A stretch of 64,000 nt of DNA from contig CM043958.1 of assembly GCA_014529385.2 (NCBI GenBank), forward strand, positions 119,545,518 through 119,609,517. The letters are read 5' to 3'. The DNA is from Adiantum capillus-veneris. Its lineage: Eukaryota > Streptophyta > Polypodiopsida > Polypodiales > Pteridaceae. Under the pieces are notes generated by a model. It had not been told where the DNA came from, ran no database searches, and worked only from the letters and a program-made list of their open reading frames with translations. This document shows positions 22,858 through 34,278 of this stretch, piece by piece (the first letter of the stretch is position 1; every line of letters starts with the position of its first letter). Position numbers and translations under genes: made by a program.

Positions 22858-23787
22858 TGTGGGACGCGTGTCTAACCTGACTATCCTGTCTTAATGCAGT
22901 TTTAGCGAGAACTACAATTAAATTGTCAATCCATGGGACGAAGCTGATTCGACTAGTGCATAGAGGCTACAAGAGGTTGTCAATCTCTTGGAAAACAACT
23001 AACAACTCACATCTAACTCAAGCTACACTCAAGTGACTGAAATCACCAAAAGCCAATCGCTCATTGGCAAACAAAGCACATCCGTTACAGCATCAAATGA
23101 TATCCAAATGTAATGAAACTTCTAGGACGTGTTTATAAGACCTAACCACACATGCTTATGGTCTCAAACCCCACTTTAGGTCAAGTGCCAAAATCGCGAT
23201 TATTAACAGCAATGGATTTTTGACCTAGTCGTTTTCGACACGGAATTCATCTAAATGCTTAGCAATGCTACCCCAATACCTCGCCTATGCTTAGTTTTTG
23301 ATTTTGAAGTGTAAATTCCTACTTATGACGAAATTAGGCCGTGGGTCGGCAACGCCAGAAGCTACAAAATACTGTGATGTGTTTACGTCAATGCGTAGAG
23401 CTCTTACCTGCGGTTGCAATGCAACAAACACGACTGCAATGTGACAATTGGGGAGGGAGTAGGAAGCGCGAGAAGGAGAGAAGTGAGCGCAGTTAGCTCA
23501 CACTGTGTATTTCATTATCCAAAACTTAACAATAACTTGCAAAAATTGGCTTTTATACCTTAGCCAAGATTTTTGGTGATCAAAACTAATTATCTGGGAG
23601 CTCTAACTAAAGATAAGGCAATGGCTGGTTGATACAATCTGGAAGCTTGTAGCCCCTGCTCATTAATTACAAGGTTTATCCAAAAAATAGGAATTACAAT
23701 ATTCCCGAGTTATCAAAATAATAAGTGTTTACAATGAGAGCTCCAAAAAATGGCATCCGTGGTGTCCATGTTAGCTTGCTGCTAACA
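22858..23787 (-). repeat. 3' LTR of element J
   Basis: 930 bp, TGTGGGACGCG at the left and GCTAACA at the right on the plus strand: TGT...ACA termini, no similarity to the H/E1/F family. The adjacent 23788-23801 pyrimidine run is the reverse complement of a polypurine tract, which fixes the orientation. No ORF inside. Confidence 0.7.
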
Positions 23788-23924
23788 TTCCCCCCTCCTC
23801 GCCTGTGTCGTCCCTTGACACAGCTTTATGGACTGAAGTAGTCTTCGGGTTGAAGGCTGACGAGGCGGTCTTTAAGTGCCTTTTGGTATCTGATTTACCT
23901 TTCTTTATCTAGCACTTGCAAGAA

Positions 23925-24506
23925 CTACATAGTGACTCTGTTTTTCAGCTCCGCTGCTGAATAGCCTACAAATCGTGATGTCAGGTTGTTGATCACTGGA
24001 CCAAATATGTTCGTTCGCCAAGTGAAGAACACTGTGTAGAACGCTTCCTCAAGTGCTAGCATATTGTGAGACGGTAAAAACATGCATCTGGCGTAGAAGC
24101 CATAGAGGACTTCTTCGGAAGGTTGCCCATTGAGATCATAGCACAACCCTTTGTTGCCCTCGAGGAATGACATCCACGGGGCGCCTGCTTGCTCTGGATC
24201 ATGTAAGACTTGGATGCAAGTGAGCAGCATTTGGCAAATTTTGTATAACATTGCACATGATAAATCTGGTAGACTTTTGAAGAAGGACATGGTGCCCGTT
24301 AGGGTTTTCCCCATGTACTCCTCTCTTGATGGTCCCTTATCTGGAGCAGGCAATCTGGGGTAATCCAACCAAGTTGGCCGCTTCTTTAGTAGTGTCTCAT
24401 GTGCTATCCAGGTCCTTACTCTTGGTACAGGACAGAAAGTAGGATCCTTTTGCAGGGCCGCATGTGCTCTTGTGAACGGAATCAAGTACCTTGGATTCTT
24501 GTTCAA
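23925..24506 (-). pseudogene. Unknown ORF of element J, C-terminal part
   Basis: A 193-residue frame of unrecognised family. It begins MNKNPRYLIPFTRAHAALQ and contains a Trp/Pro-rich start (RPTWLDYPRLPAPDKGPSREEYMG), a hydrophobic Cys-containing helix candidate (CAMLYKICQMLLTCIQVL) and a C-terminal FYTVFFTWRTNIFGPVINNLTSRF segment. It stops at 23925, about 140 bp before the polypurine tract. The preceding 94-residue frame (24791-24507) ends directly at 24507 and probably belongs to the same chain. Placed after pol, it could be an env-like or other accessory ORF. It could also be captured host sequence or a divergent gag. I do not assign a function. Confidence 0.5.
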
Positions 24507-24791
24507 TCAGCTCAATCTCCACTTCAGGTGGTCTTGATCTGCGCCCTCGACTTTCATGTCGGTGTAAAGCCTTTCTTTTACTTGTAGCAACTCCACTTTA
24601 ATCAGAGGATAGGGCAGGGATTGTTGGTGCCATTGCGCATTGATTTGATTGGGAGTGAGTTGTGTGACATTGACAAAATGAAGTATTCTTAGCTCCCAAT
24701 CCATTGTTGCCTTCCACTGCTCATCTACCACTTGTGTAACTTTTTCCTTCAGTGCATCTTCCTCAGCCTTTGAAAGCTGGACCATTGGCAC
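24507..24791 (-). pseudogene. Unknown ORF of element J, middle part
   Basis: A 94-residue frame beginning MPMVQLSKAEEDALKEKVTQ and ending DQDHLKWRLS, rich in Lys, Glu and Gln and probably helical. Its end abuts the start of the C-terminal frame. Between 24792 and 25278 the coding region is broken by several stops, though amino-acid composition stays similar (Q/K/E/S rich). Confidence 0.45.
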
Positions 24792-25278
24792 TGTGTCTGC
24801 TTCTATAATGTGTACTTGAAACTCCTCCTCGCCACTTAGCTCTTCAGTTGGCTATGTCTCCATCTCAACAAATGAAACTGAGGGGATTTCTATTTGAGGC
24901 TGCTTTGAAGTGCCTGCCTCTTCTTATGTTTTCGACCGTCGCTCTCTCAATAGCTGGTTGACTCTTTTGAGTTCAGCTATTTCCTTCAGCAGCTCGTCTT
25001 CTCTTTGGACCCGCATTAAAGCCAGGTCTCTGCGCTGAGACTGCTCCAATTTTAGCTCCAGCTTGAGGTCTTTATTCTTCTTCTATAATGCCTTGTAGAC
25101 CTCGTCTATTCCTTTGATCGAGGCCACGACTAGATTCTCTCCTATTTGTCGCAATAATATTTTGCTTGATCATTTATTCTTTGTTCTGAGTACTGTAGGG
25201 AGGCATTGGCTACATCCAACTGAACCTGAATCTTCTGAACTGACAAGGTCGTGGTTAGAAGTTCGTTTGTGACTTCTG

Positions 25279-26161
25279 TCAAAGCTGTCCATCTTTTGCC
25301 TTGCATGCATCTGACAGTTTTGTAAGCAAATCTCCAAGCTCCTCCATCTCTTTCTGCTGCTTGTACCTGACGAGCTGATGTTGTTCAGCTTCTGCTTTCA
25401 ACTCTTGCACTTGACTTTGTAGATCGGTGATGACGTTAAGTTGGTCTTCTAACTCCCCTTGGAGTGCGTCAATCACCATCTCAAATTCCTTGGCCCTTGT
25501 GCTACACCTTAGTACTGCTGAGCGAAGCCGTTCAGTCATGTCCTGCATTTGCTTAGTGCATATTCATTCACTTGCAGGATGACCTCATCGTTTGATTTTC
25601 GGTCTTCGTTTCGTGCCAGCTGATTTGATGTTTCTGCAGCTTCTTGTGTATCCTTGGGCAGCGTCATGATGGCTGTTTGTTGTTGCCCTTGTGGATGTGA
25701 CTGATCTTTTGGTTTGTCATCCCGAGGCTTCGTGGATGCCTCGGCCTTCTCTTGCTGTGTTGAGGTAGAGGGTGTTTCCTTAGCCTCTTGTTCTCTGGGT
25801 TGCTCAAACTTCTTGTTTTCCGTTGACGGTGGTGGTCTGGCTGCCCTTTCTGGCTCTTTGTCGTGCTCTATTTGTTGCTCCTGAGTAGATTCAGCTCCCT
25901 GGTGTGCTGATTCCAATCCTTCTTGCTGTTTAGGCTCTGCTTCTTTTGTTGGCTCAGTTGCTATGGTTCTAATTGCTGGTGATGGTGGTGGGCTCGGCAT
26001 GGGTTATCACGGTGTTCAGAAACAGGAGAAGAGATGCGGGGAGATACATCACCTTGAGCATGTTCTTCTTCTCCTTGTGCAGTGGCTTCCTCTGCTTGCT
26101 TTTGCTGTTCTATCGCCTCTCTAACATTTCTCGCTGCTTCTTGGGCTTCCTTTAGCTTCAA
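25279..26161 (-). pseudogene. Unknown ORF of element J, N-terminal low-complexity and coiled-coil part
   Basis: Three overlapping frames, out of phase by single frameshifts near 25995 and 25545, read as one chain. First is a Glu/Gln/Ala-rich helix (KLKEAQEAARNVREAIEQQKQ). Next is a Pro/Glu/Gln/Ser/Thr-rich disordered stretch of about 150 residues (TKEAEPKQQEGLESA). Last is a heptad-patterned coiled coil (MVIDALQGELEDQLNVITDL, KAEAEQHQLVRYKQQKEMEEL). No zinc knuckle, protease or RT motif is seen. Codon periodicity through the frameshifts suggests it was once translated. Confidence 0.5.
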
Positions 26162-26764
26162 AGCCTACACCAACAACTCTTGGCTATGGAATTAAAATCC
26201 AACCAAGAGCCAAGCTTCAATGGCATGCTCATCTCCTCTACCATGCTAATTACTAAGCTAAGCTATGCTATTAGAGTGATTATGTGACCAGAATACTTCT
26301 TTCTCGTAAGATACATCTTCTTCCTCTCAATCTTTCCTCATTCCCTGCTAGCTCTCACCATTTTTGAAGGTGTGTGAGGTCCTGGCACTGAGGCTAGAGA
26401 CATTAGGTATGTTTTTCAAGCATAATTTGGTGCATGAAGCTTCCATCTTCATTGCACCAACGAGTTTTGTCAAGGAACACAAAGATTGTATTGTACAAAA
26501 GTCTCCTTTGATGGGAGAAGCTATAATACAAAGCCTTTTTTGGAGGGGGGACCGGCTCCATGTAAATCCGGTCCTCAATTGTTGTCAATTGTTCTATTTC
26601 TCTCTCTTTTCAAGTATTGTCTATGCCAAACTAGCCATGTGTAAATTGCTATGTTGCTTTCTCCAATGAAGTACTCTTTCTATGCTCATTAGGAACTTAT
26701 TCTTAATGGAATGCTCACTATGTTATCATGTTCCTCTACACACAAGTTACTAGTGCATTAAATG

Positions 26765-27333
26765 TTACACCTTCTTCTCAATAGCATGAGTCATGTGTCC
26801 TTCCAATAGCCTTTGAGTTAGTTGTTTCAAGTCATGACCAATACCATGATATTTTCTATCCATAAAGGACTTAGATTTTGCACTTTGTTGCACTGCCGAG
26901 CATGCCGTAGGCTCATACAATAAAACATACTTCTTTGCTCCATGTGTGGCACAAAGACTTGCATGTTTAGATTCAGATAGGTTAGTTGATGGCACAAATC
27001 CCAAATCCTTGTGCTGTGTAAGAAATTGATCAATCCAATGTGATGCTCGTGCATCCCACCAAGCAAGACATAGCTGCAAACTTTGTAGTTGTCCCTCAAT
27101 AATGTGGTTCTCAGTCCAAAAGTTTTGTATAGTTTGCTTGCATTGTTCCTTTTCCATCTTAGAAGGTGCACTTCTCCACTGCCTGCAGATATACGTATGC
27201 TCTTCTTGAAAAGTTGTCTTAATGCATTTCTTACTGTAATCCACCATATTTGTCTCCCAATGAAACTTGAAATCCCTCTCTTTCTCCTCCACCTTATTAT
27301 CCGCCAAAGTAGAATGTGCACACTACAATCCAA
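26765..27333 (-). pseudogene. Possible DNA-transposase C-terminal fragment
   Basis: A 180-residue minus-strand frame with Trp/Cys-spaced helices (NFWTENHIIEG, LAWWDARASHWIDQFLTQH) and a GFVPSTNLSESKHASLCATHG segment. The N-x-S-E-S string in that context is reminiscent of the C-terminal region of Mutator-like transposases, but I cannot confirm the DDE residues. An overlapping second frame in the same region suggests one frameshift. It starts right at the end of the H LTR, so the element was cut by, or lies next to, H. Confidence 0.3.
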
Positions 27334-29179
27334 TTTTTTAAAGCCTCATCAGGCGCAAAACCTCTAACCTGAGGAAGTGGAAAACCATTCTGCACCATTT
27401 GGCTGTTTAACATTCTCCAAAATTGAACCTAAGCATGGTGATCTTGCACCTTAAACTCACAAGTTGCAATTATGAGTAGCTCATGTACATGAGGATCATA
27501 TACATGGGCTCCCATTGTGCATCACCCCTTCACATGATGGACATGATCCTGCACCATTGGCCCTCCAAGCATTTGATTAGCAAGATCCACTCATGAACCT
27601 GGACACTTAGTTGACATCTTAAAGACATGTGGCTAGTTGTCAGCAAGGAAAAAGGACACTTTATATAAATGGATATATGCATTTTTGTTTCGGCGGAAAG
27701 CATGGAGGAACCATCGTTAATGCCATTATTATTTTGATGGGTGAGGTTGGAAGCCCATAAGTATATGTTTCAAACGTTGAGAAGTAGGGATGCAAGAGGG
27801 AACCTCAATCAGGAAAAAGTGGTAATGAGACAAAGGAGAATAAGTCCAAGGAACTTGAAAAAGCCGTGCAACGTTTTGTTTCAGGTAATGTGAATACTCT
27901 TTTTAGCTTTGATTGTTTTTTGTGTGTATTGATGTGAATTTTGTTTTAATATGTGTGTCTATCTCAGGTGTTTGCAAAGCATGGTGTAAAGTGAGTGACT
28001 CTCCTCTATGCATGTTTCCCTTGACCATGCATGGATTGAGTAAATGGGAGATAGAAAACTATCCATGGTGGATAGACTTTCCTCTGGGGAGTCGTTTGGA
28101 AGAGGAGATTGACATGTATGAGTTGCATGATGGTATAAGATCCAGTTTCTAAGGCTACTTTGGACAAAGAGGCTATAAAGCTAGCATCAAAGAAGGACAT
28201 AGCCAGCAAACCAAGAGGTTATTCTTTTCTCTTTAAAATATAAATACAACCATTTGATGCAAGTGTCACAAGCTTTTGGGTTATCTTTGAATGTGTATTG
28301 TTTTATGGATTTTTTCTATCTTAGATTATGGTGGGAAAGATATAAATGCTCAATAGATTGCAAAAATTCTTGTAGAAGGTGATGACGTATTAGGTAAGTT
28401 TTTTCTTAAAAACCATGATATCTTTGTGTGTTTCTTCTCTTTCCTTAAGAGTGTTTATGAATGTGTGTAACTTGCAAAAGACACAAGTCTTGTAAAGGAA
28501 TTTGTGACATATACTCACAATGGGCCATCAAAGATAGAATCCCATAGAGACACATGTTTTGAATCTATTTTTGGGTGTTGTATTGATGACAATATTGAAA
28601 TGGGTAGAGATTTTGAGAAAGGAAGAAAGGATGAGGCATATGGAAAGATTCTTTGTGTATCTCTATAGAAGAGTGTAATTATAGTCTTCCTTTAGTTTGT
28701 TGATTACTATAGTGCTTGCTAGTCATGATCTACATATGAGAAGTGTGAGTGGATTATTTGTGTGTCTCTACAGAAGATTGTGAATCATAGCCTTCCTTAT
28801 GTAAAAAAGATTTCTGTTTATGGATTTAGAGGTCATGGATGTTTATGCCTTAAGCTTAAGGGGCAAGCATGTCACAACTGTTGTGCATGTATAAAGCTAG
28901 TTTGTGGGTTGGCCTTCAAATGACTATGGCCATTTTACTAATGATAAATTTTATGAATTTTTTGGTTTCTTCTCACATAAAAAACACTCTCTTTGACCTA
29001 ATCAATTATTCAAAAAGTGTGTGGTAAGTGCTAACTCAGGGAGAGAGTTGTGATAGCTATAATCTAGAATTAAAATGCTCAATAAGTACCCTTCATGGTG
29101 TTGAGAAATAAACAAAAAAAAAGATAATATAGTTCCAGGCCTTCACACGTACTTGAATACAAATACTTACAATGAATCC
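27334..29179. other. Unassigned sequence between H and G
   Basis: No recognised gene. Two short stretches look once-coding on the plus strand. Around 27968-28151 a frame (VCKAWCKVSDSPLCMF, WEIENYPWWIDFPLGSRLEEE) follows a CAG and could be an exon. Around 28480-28670 a frame reads TSLVKEFVTYTHNGPSKIESH. Both end in stops within 200 bases. AGGTAAGTTTTTTC at 28392 resembles a splice donor. This might be the remainder of the DNA transposon whose transposase-like piece lies at 26765, but no terminal inverted repeats were identified. Confidence 0.3.
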
Positions 29180-30709
29180 TGTCAAATGATTTTCTTATGT
29201 TAAGCTGATCATTTAATATGGGGAGGTACCAGGGGAGTAAAAGCTAGAATATTGGTAAGGCTGTCAGATTGGTCTCAACATGGATCCAAAGGGGGGGACA
29301 TAGGGATCCAAAGGGGGGCACTTTGCAAAAGATCAATGTGCATCAATGGAGCTTAAAAGACCTAAGGTTCAGCTCCATTAAGACTTCCATAGGCTAAGGT
29401 TCCAAAAATTAACCAATAAGTCTAATGGCCAAAGGTGGAAAATATTGGATGGTTATGGGAAGACTAAAAAGTCTTCCCACATACGTAGGAAGGAGGGGGC
29501 AAGCCCTAATGGTAGGGGAAGAGAGAGAAACACACACACACACACCCACCCACACACTCCCAAGCTCTCCCCAAAGGGAAGAATGGACACATGGCTCCTA
29601 AGCCAGTTGCCCCCAATCTCCCCTCAAATCCTATTGGATGGTCATAGAGGTGGACCAATGAGAATTAGACTAGAGTAAAATTAGTCTAATCAATCTAAAA
29701 ATTCTTGATAAAAGAACCAATAGAAATTAAGCTCCCTAATAGACTATTGGACAGTCTACCAAGGGGTCCAATGAGCATCCAACAACCCAATGGCTTGCTT
29801 AATTCCTATTGGCCAAAAGACTAAAAGGTCCAATGAGAGTTTAAATAAATTAATTAATTACCTTAAGCTCTCACAGAAGGGAAAAGGGGGACACATGTCA
29901 CAAGACTATCAATTATGATTCCTAATTCCTATTGGCTAAGCTTTGTAGGAACCAATGGGAAGCCAACAAGAGCTTTTTGGAAGAGGGGTCGACCGAGAGA
30001 GAGAGAGGTTGGCATTTTTACACTAACTCACTTTTTGCTATACACACACAAAACTCATGTGTTGACCAAGAACTCCATCTCCTTCTCCAAGCATTGAAAA
30101 GTAGAGGCCTACACCAACAACTCTTGGCTATGGAATGCAAATCCAACCAAGAGCCAAGCTTCAATGGCATGCTCATCTCGTCTACCATGCTAATTACTAA
30201 GCTAAGCTATGCTATTAGAGTGATTATGTGAGGAGAATACTTCTTTCTCATAAGATCATCTTCTTCCTTTCAATCTTTTGTGATTCCCTGCTAGCTGTCA
30301 CCATTTTTGAAGGTGTGTGAGGTCTTGGGACTGAGCTAGGGACACTAGGTATGTTTCTCAAGCATAATTTCGTGCATGAAGCTTCCATCTTCATTGCACC
30401 AAGGAGTTTTGTCAAGGAACACAAAGATTGTATTGTACAAAAATCTCCTTTGATGGGAGAATCTATAATACAAAGCCTCTTTGGAGGGGGGACCGGCTCC
30501 ATGTAAATCCGGCCCTCAACTGTTGTCAATTGTTCTATTTCTCTCTCTTTTCAAGTATTTTCTATGCCAAACTAGCTAGGTGTAAATTGCTATGTTGCTT
30601 TCTCCAATGAAGTACTCTTTCTATGCTCATTAGGAACTTATTATTAATTGATTGCTCACTATGTTATTATTTTCCACTACACACAAGTTACTAGTGCATT
30701 AAATGTATA
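29180..30709 (+). repeat. 5' LTR of element G
   Basis: It starts TGTCAAATGATTTTC. About 25 bases after TGTCA, present in the 3' LTR, are deleted. It ends AATGTATA (mutated from AATGTTACA). It contains a short (CA)n near 29531-29550. Confidence 0.85.
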
Positions 30710-30710
30710 T

Positions 30711-30722
30711 TGGTATCATAGC
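30711..30722 (+). other. Primer-binding site of element G
   Basis: TGGTATCATAGC, one mismatch from the iMet-tRNA complement TGGTATCAGAGC, one base after the LTR end. Confidence 0.85.
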
Positions 30723-31111
30723 TATTGGTTTCTCTTTTATTACTCAAGAAGAGAGGTCCTCAAGTTTGCTACAAATGGCTGGTGTTATTAATTGAAAACG
30801 AGTAAGTAGAATAGGGATTTTTCATCCTTGCAGCACGCCCGCTTTATGCAGTTAATGGGGATACCGTCAATAGCTATGATCTTAATAATGGAGTCCTATG
30901 GCTTAACCATTATTGAGCTATTAGAAGCTTGAGAAGAACCGATGCTGTCTTAGCTCTGTTGAACCCTCTCTTCTATTCCTTGCAATTAATAATATTCAAG
31001 CCACGGGTATAGATGCTTGAGTGCTTACCTTTGAAGGTAACAAGGAGTAGCAACTAGGGCTTGAAGTGCCAAAGTACATGTAAAAATTTACATCTAAAAT
31101 TTGCTAGTATG
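30723..31111 (+). other. Leader of element G
   Basis: A non-coding leader between PBS and gag, homologous to 47131-47532 of element F and to the reverse complements in E1 and I. Nothing else seen. Confidence 0.6.
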
Positions 31112-31851
31112 GAAAAGAGATTGAATGAATGTTGATAGCTTTCATTTTGCTAATGAAAGAGAAACTAATGATGCCCCTATGCTTGTAAACTATCTTGTTT
31201 CTAGGATTCATCAAGACCTGGGCAATCCATCCCTCCAAGGTGAAATGCTACAGCAATTGCGCACCCATGGTATTCTCCAAACTCCCCACCAAGAAGAGAG
31301 AGTACCTAGGAAGGCTCTTGGTGAGACTTCCAAAAGAGGACTCTCTCGGATAAGGGAAGAAGAGGAGGATCCATACAAAGGGCTCAAAAACTTATTACTC
31401 AATGAGGTATCTCCCTCCCAATGGAGAACCCTAGTTTCAATGATAGAGCCCCCACCAAAAGAATGAGAAAGAAGTGAGTCTCCTACCACCTCGGTGGAGA
31501 TGGCTCCACGAAGATGGCGGGAAAAACACTCTCCATCACCCCCTAAATGGAGAAGACCATCGCATACTCCTCTTCACCATAATTCAAAGAGGGAAGAGAG
31601 AAAACAAGAGAAGAAAAAGTCAAGAAAGAGGTCACCATATTCTCCATCTTCCTCATCTAAAGAGAGTGATGGTGCAGAAAAGGAGGAACAAGGGAAGAAA
31701 AATGCGAGAAGGAGGTCACCCTCTTCTCCATCCTCCTCATCATCTTCCTCTTCTGAAGAAAGTGATGGTGAAGCTCTTGAACTGCCCAAGAGAAGAGGCC
31801 ATAGGAAATCCTATGCTGCCTGGAAAAGGTCGTCCAAGATGGCATCCAAAT
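31112..31851 (+). pseudogene. Gag N-terminus with SR-rich domain (element G)
   Basis: The frame from 31125 reads NVDSFHFANERETNDAPML, then the block YLVSRIHQDLGNPSLQGEM and a Glu-rich stretch (IREEEEDPYKGLK) to a stop at 31465. The SR/K domain continues in a second frame from 31494 (RRWREKHSPSPPKWRR, KKKSRKRSPYSPSSSS, KKNARRRSPSSPSSSS, KRRGHRKSYAAWKR). The start codon region (about 31112) is frameshifted. The frame ends at the junction where RT sequence begins (MASK then TAG), so capsid and zinc knuckle are lost. Confidence 0.75.
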
Positions 31852-32500
31852 AGATCCATCAAAGTTAGAGGTAAAAAATGATGGCCTAATCCAAGGAATC
31901 TGCATGAACTAGAAGCTTTATAGGTATGTGTGCATACTATAGATGTTTCATAGAAAAACTCTCACAGATCACACGACCATTACATGACCTAATAAACAAA
32001 AACGTTAGGTATATATGGTCCACCAAGGAGAACAATGCTTTTGAAAAGCTTATCTCTCAACCTGTGCTTACACTGTCGGATCTCTCAAAGCCAATGTGAC
32101 GCCTGAGGTGATTGCCTTGGAGCTGTTTTGCACCAAGAAGGGCACGCCATAGCCTATGAAATTCAAAGACTTGACCCTGGTGAGCAAGCTATAGGGATAT
32201 ATGAAAAGGAACTCTTAGCAGTTCTTCATGCTCTAGACTCGTGAAGCACTATTTATTGGGGACTCCTTTCATTCTGCAAACGGATCACCAAAGCCTTAAG
32301 TATTTCATGGCGTAGACCAAGCTCTCTAAAAAACAAATGATGTGGGCAAATTTCCTTTCGCAATTCCATTTCATATTGCTCACGTTGCTGGCAAGCATAA
32401 TCAAGTAGCCGATGCACTTTCAAGACAACCAAGAGTGAATGTAGTATCAATAGCAACTCACAATGATCTATCTTCTATGATAGATGAGGACGCTATTGAT
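31852..32500 (+). pseudogene. RT tail and RNase H (element G)
   Basis: After the deletion junction the sequence matches the RT connection region (DPSKLEVK, LHEL.ALIGMCAYYR.FI) and then RNase H (NAFEKLISQPVLTL, EGHAIAYEIQRLDPGEQ, KELLAVLHALDS, HVAGKHNQVADALSRQP). The FEVQCDACGD segment with the first catalytic Asp is deleted and TGA codons interrupt it near 32100 and 32240. Non-functional. Confidence 0.75.
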
Positions 32501-33900
32501 CCCGATTTTAACAATATTATTTCAGCCCTTGCACTAGGGAAGAAGGAAGAACCATTTACCCTACAAGATGTTTATCGTCTCTATGGCAACATGCTATGCG
32601 TTACTACCTCACTACATGAGAAAGTAATGTATGAATCTCATGCTCCTCCTTATGGGGGCATAGAGGTATTCAATCTACCCTAAAAAGAATAGAAACATAC
32701 TTCTATTGGCCTGCCATGAAAGCAAACATACAAGAGTATGTTTCAAAAGATGTGGTATGCCAAAAGATGAAGTTTGATAGAGGGAAGCAACCTGGATTGC
32801 TTCAACCTTTGCCAACCTAATTCACCATGGGAGAGCATATCCATGGATTTTATCTTTGGATTGCCCAAGTCTATCCATGGGAATCTAGGAATATGGACGA
32901 TAGTAGACAGGTCTAGCAAACAAGCACAGTTCATACCTATCAAAAAGACTATCAAGGCCCATCAATGGCAACCCTTTTTATATCACAAATCTTCAAGTAC
33001 CATGGCTTGCCAATGTCTATAGTGTCGGATAGATATTCTAGAATGACCAATAATTTGTGGAAGGGTCTCTTTGAGAATTTAGGTACAAGGCTAAACTTCT
33101 CTTCGGTCTATCACCCCGCAAATGGATGGTCAAAGTTGAATAGCTAACCTTACAATTCTTGATCTACTAAAAGATTATGTCACAGATGTAGATCAAAAGT
33201 TCCAATGGGAGAAGTACTTACCTTTAGTGGAGTATGCTTACAATAAAACTGTACATACTTCCACGGAAAAAGCACCTTTTGAGGTGATAGAGGGAAGATA
33301 AAAAAGTCCCCTTCTACTTAAGGAACATGGGAAGATCTTTGATGTAGATGAATATAGCTGAGACCTGCAAGAATCTTTCCAAAAGATTAAGGATGCTATA
33401 TCCATCTCTCAGCAAAGGCAAAAGGTTGTTGCTGATAAGCATAGAAGGGCTCTAGCCTTTAAACAAAATGATTGGGTCTTGCTTAAGTTTCCCAAGGCTC
33501 TATTAAGGCACACTACGAGAAATAATCCTATGGGACATCAAAAGTACTATGCTAAGTTAGCAAAAAGGAACTATGGTCCCTTTCAAATTCTTAGGCCAAT
33601 CAATGAGATGACCTGTCAACTCAAGCTGCCCAACCATTGGCTCATTCACAGTGCTTTCCACGTGAGCCTACTAAAGCCTTACAAAGGAGAGCCACCTCTA
33701 GAAGCAACCATTGAAGACCCACCGGAGATCGAGGACCAAGAAGAGGTGTTGCAGCACGAGTCCATTCTCCAACACGAAAACAAGGTATTATGAGGCGGTA
33801 AGACTATCCGACGATATCTTATTAAGTGTAAAAATTATCCTTTTGAAGATGCTAGATGGATGCAAGGCGTACAATTAAAGGATAACCTAGACATTGTCAA
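32501..33900 (+). pseudogene. Integrase and chromodomain-like end (element G)
   Basis: The pieces in order are DEDAIDPDFNNIISALALGKKEEPFTL-type spacer, HHCC zinc-binding region near 32640-32770 (His pair disrupted by a one-base loss at 32655, Cys pair degraded to a V-x-C), SMDFIFGLPKS (first Asp) at about 32848, KYHGLPMSIVSD (second Asp) at about 33000, and a degraded Glu region near 33120. The C-terminal frame is 33479-33793 ([37 protein letters not shown]). The chromodomain-like string follows at 33795-33880 (RRYLIKCKNYPFEDARWMQG) after an in-frame TGA. Confidence 0.75.
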
Positions 33901-34278
33901 CGCTTACAATGATTCCCTAGAGTAAGCAAATGTAAATATGTATAAATGAACAAAGTTTTTGTCTTATAAGACTCTCTTTTTCTTTATTGTGCACAAATTT
34001 TAATAAGTATGCATGCCTAGGATCATGTTTCTTGAGATGACGTCTCCTGAACACCAAGTAGAGCTTGTCACTCTACTATGGAAGATTGATACGAACTAAT
34101 GTGCAGACATGCTTGCGGCAACTAAGGCTTTCAAACACCAATGGACTAGTCATCCATTTTGGAACGGTGTCATAGGGTAAAATAGGGATCCTCTACCCAC
34201 TAGCAAACGGACTAATGACTAGGCTTTATCTGCTCTACCTCATAGTCAAGGACGACTATGATTTCAAGAGAGAGGTAA
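33901..34278 (+). other. 3' non-coding region and polypurine tract of G
   Basis: Homologous to the equivalent regions of H and F. It contains the CATAGTCAAGGACGACTATG string and ends TTTCAAGAGAGAGGTAA immediately before the 3' LTR. Confidence 0.75.

Larger units (their letters stand above)
22858..26160 (-). mobile_element. Element J: LTR retrotransposon fragment of another family, with an unusual ORF
   Basis: A minus-strand LTR (22858-23787) is preceded, in its own direction, by a polypurine tract (reverse complement of TTCCCCCCCTCCTC at 23788-23801) and about 2.4 kb of internal DNA that ends abruptly at the H LTR. Gag, pol and 5' LTR of a normal element are not visible. What remains is a long broken coding region placed between where pol would be and the 3' LTR. 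The left target flank would be AAAGG, but the right end is lost, so the duplication cannot be checked. Confidence 0.65.
3415..26769 (+). mobile_element. Element H: 5'-truncated Ty3/Gypsy chromovirus, split by nested elements
   Basis: H is the outer plus-strand element of the left half. Its RT piece (3415-3858) and its RNase H, integrase and chromodomain-like piece (20167-22583) are parts of one pol, separated by element E1. The target duplication is TAACA at 20167-20171. The left copy reads TAAA, one base short, just before E1. Its polypurine tract and 3' LTR start follow at 22584, and that LTR is interrupted by element J and resumes at 26161-26769. Gag, protease, PBS and 5' LTR are missing to the left of 3415. 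All coding parts carry stops. Confidence 0.8.
22584..26769 (+). repeat. 3' LTR of element H, interrupted by element J
   Basis: The LTR starts TGTTATAAAAACTAATATC directly after the purine-rich AAGAGAGAGGTAA and runs to 22857. It resumes at about 26161 (GCCTACACCAACAACTCTTGGC) and ends AATGTTACA at 26769. About 650 bp of LTR expected between these points is missing, so J's insertion was followed by a deletion. Confidence 0.8.

Noticed and set aside
24056-24587. Plus-strand frames opposite the element J ORF
   Set aside because: They are antisense shadows. The minus-strand chain has better composition and length and fits the orientation given by the polypurine tract and LTR.
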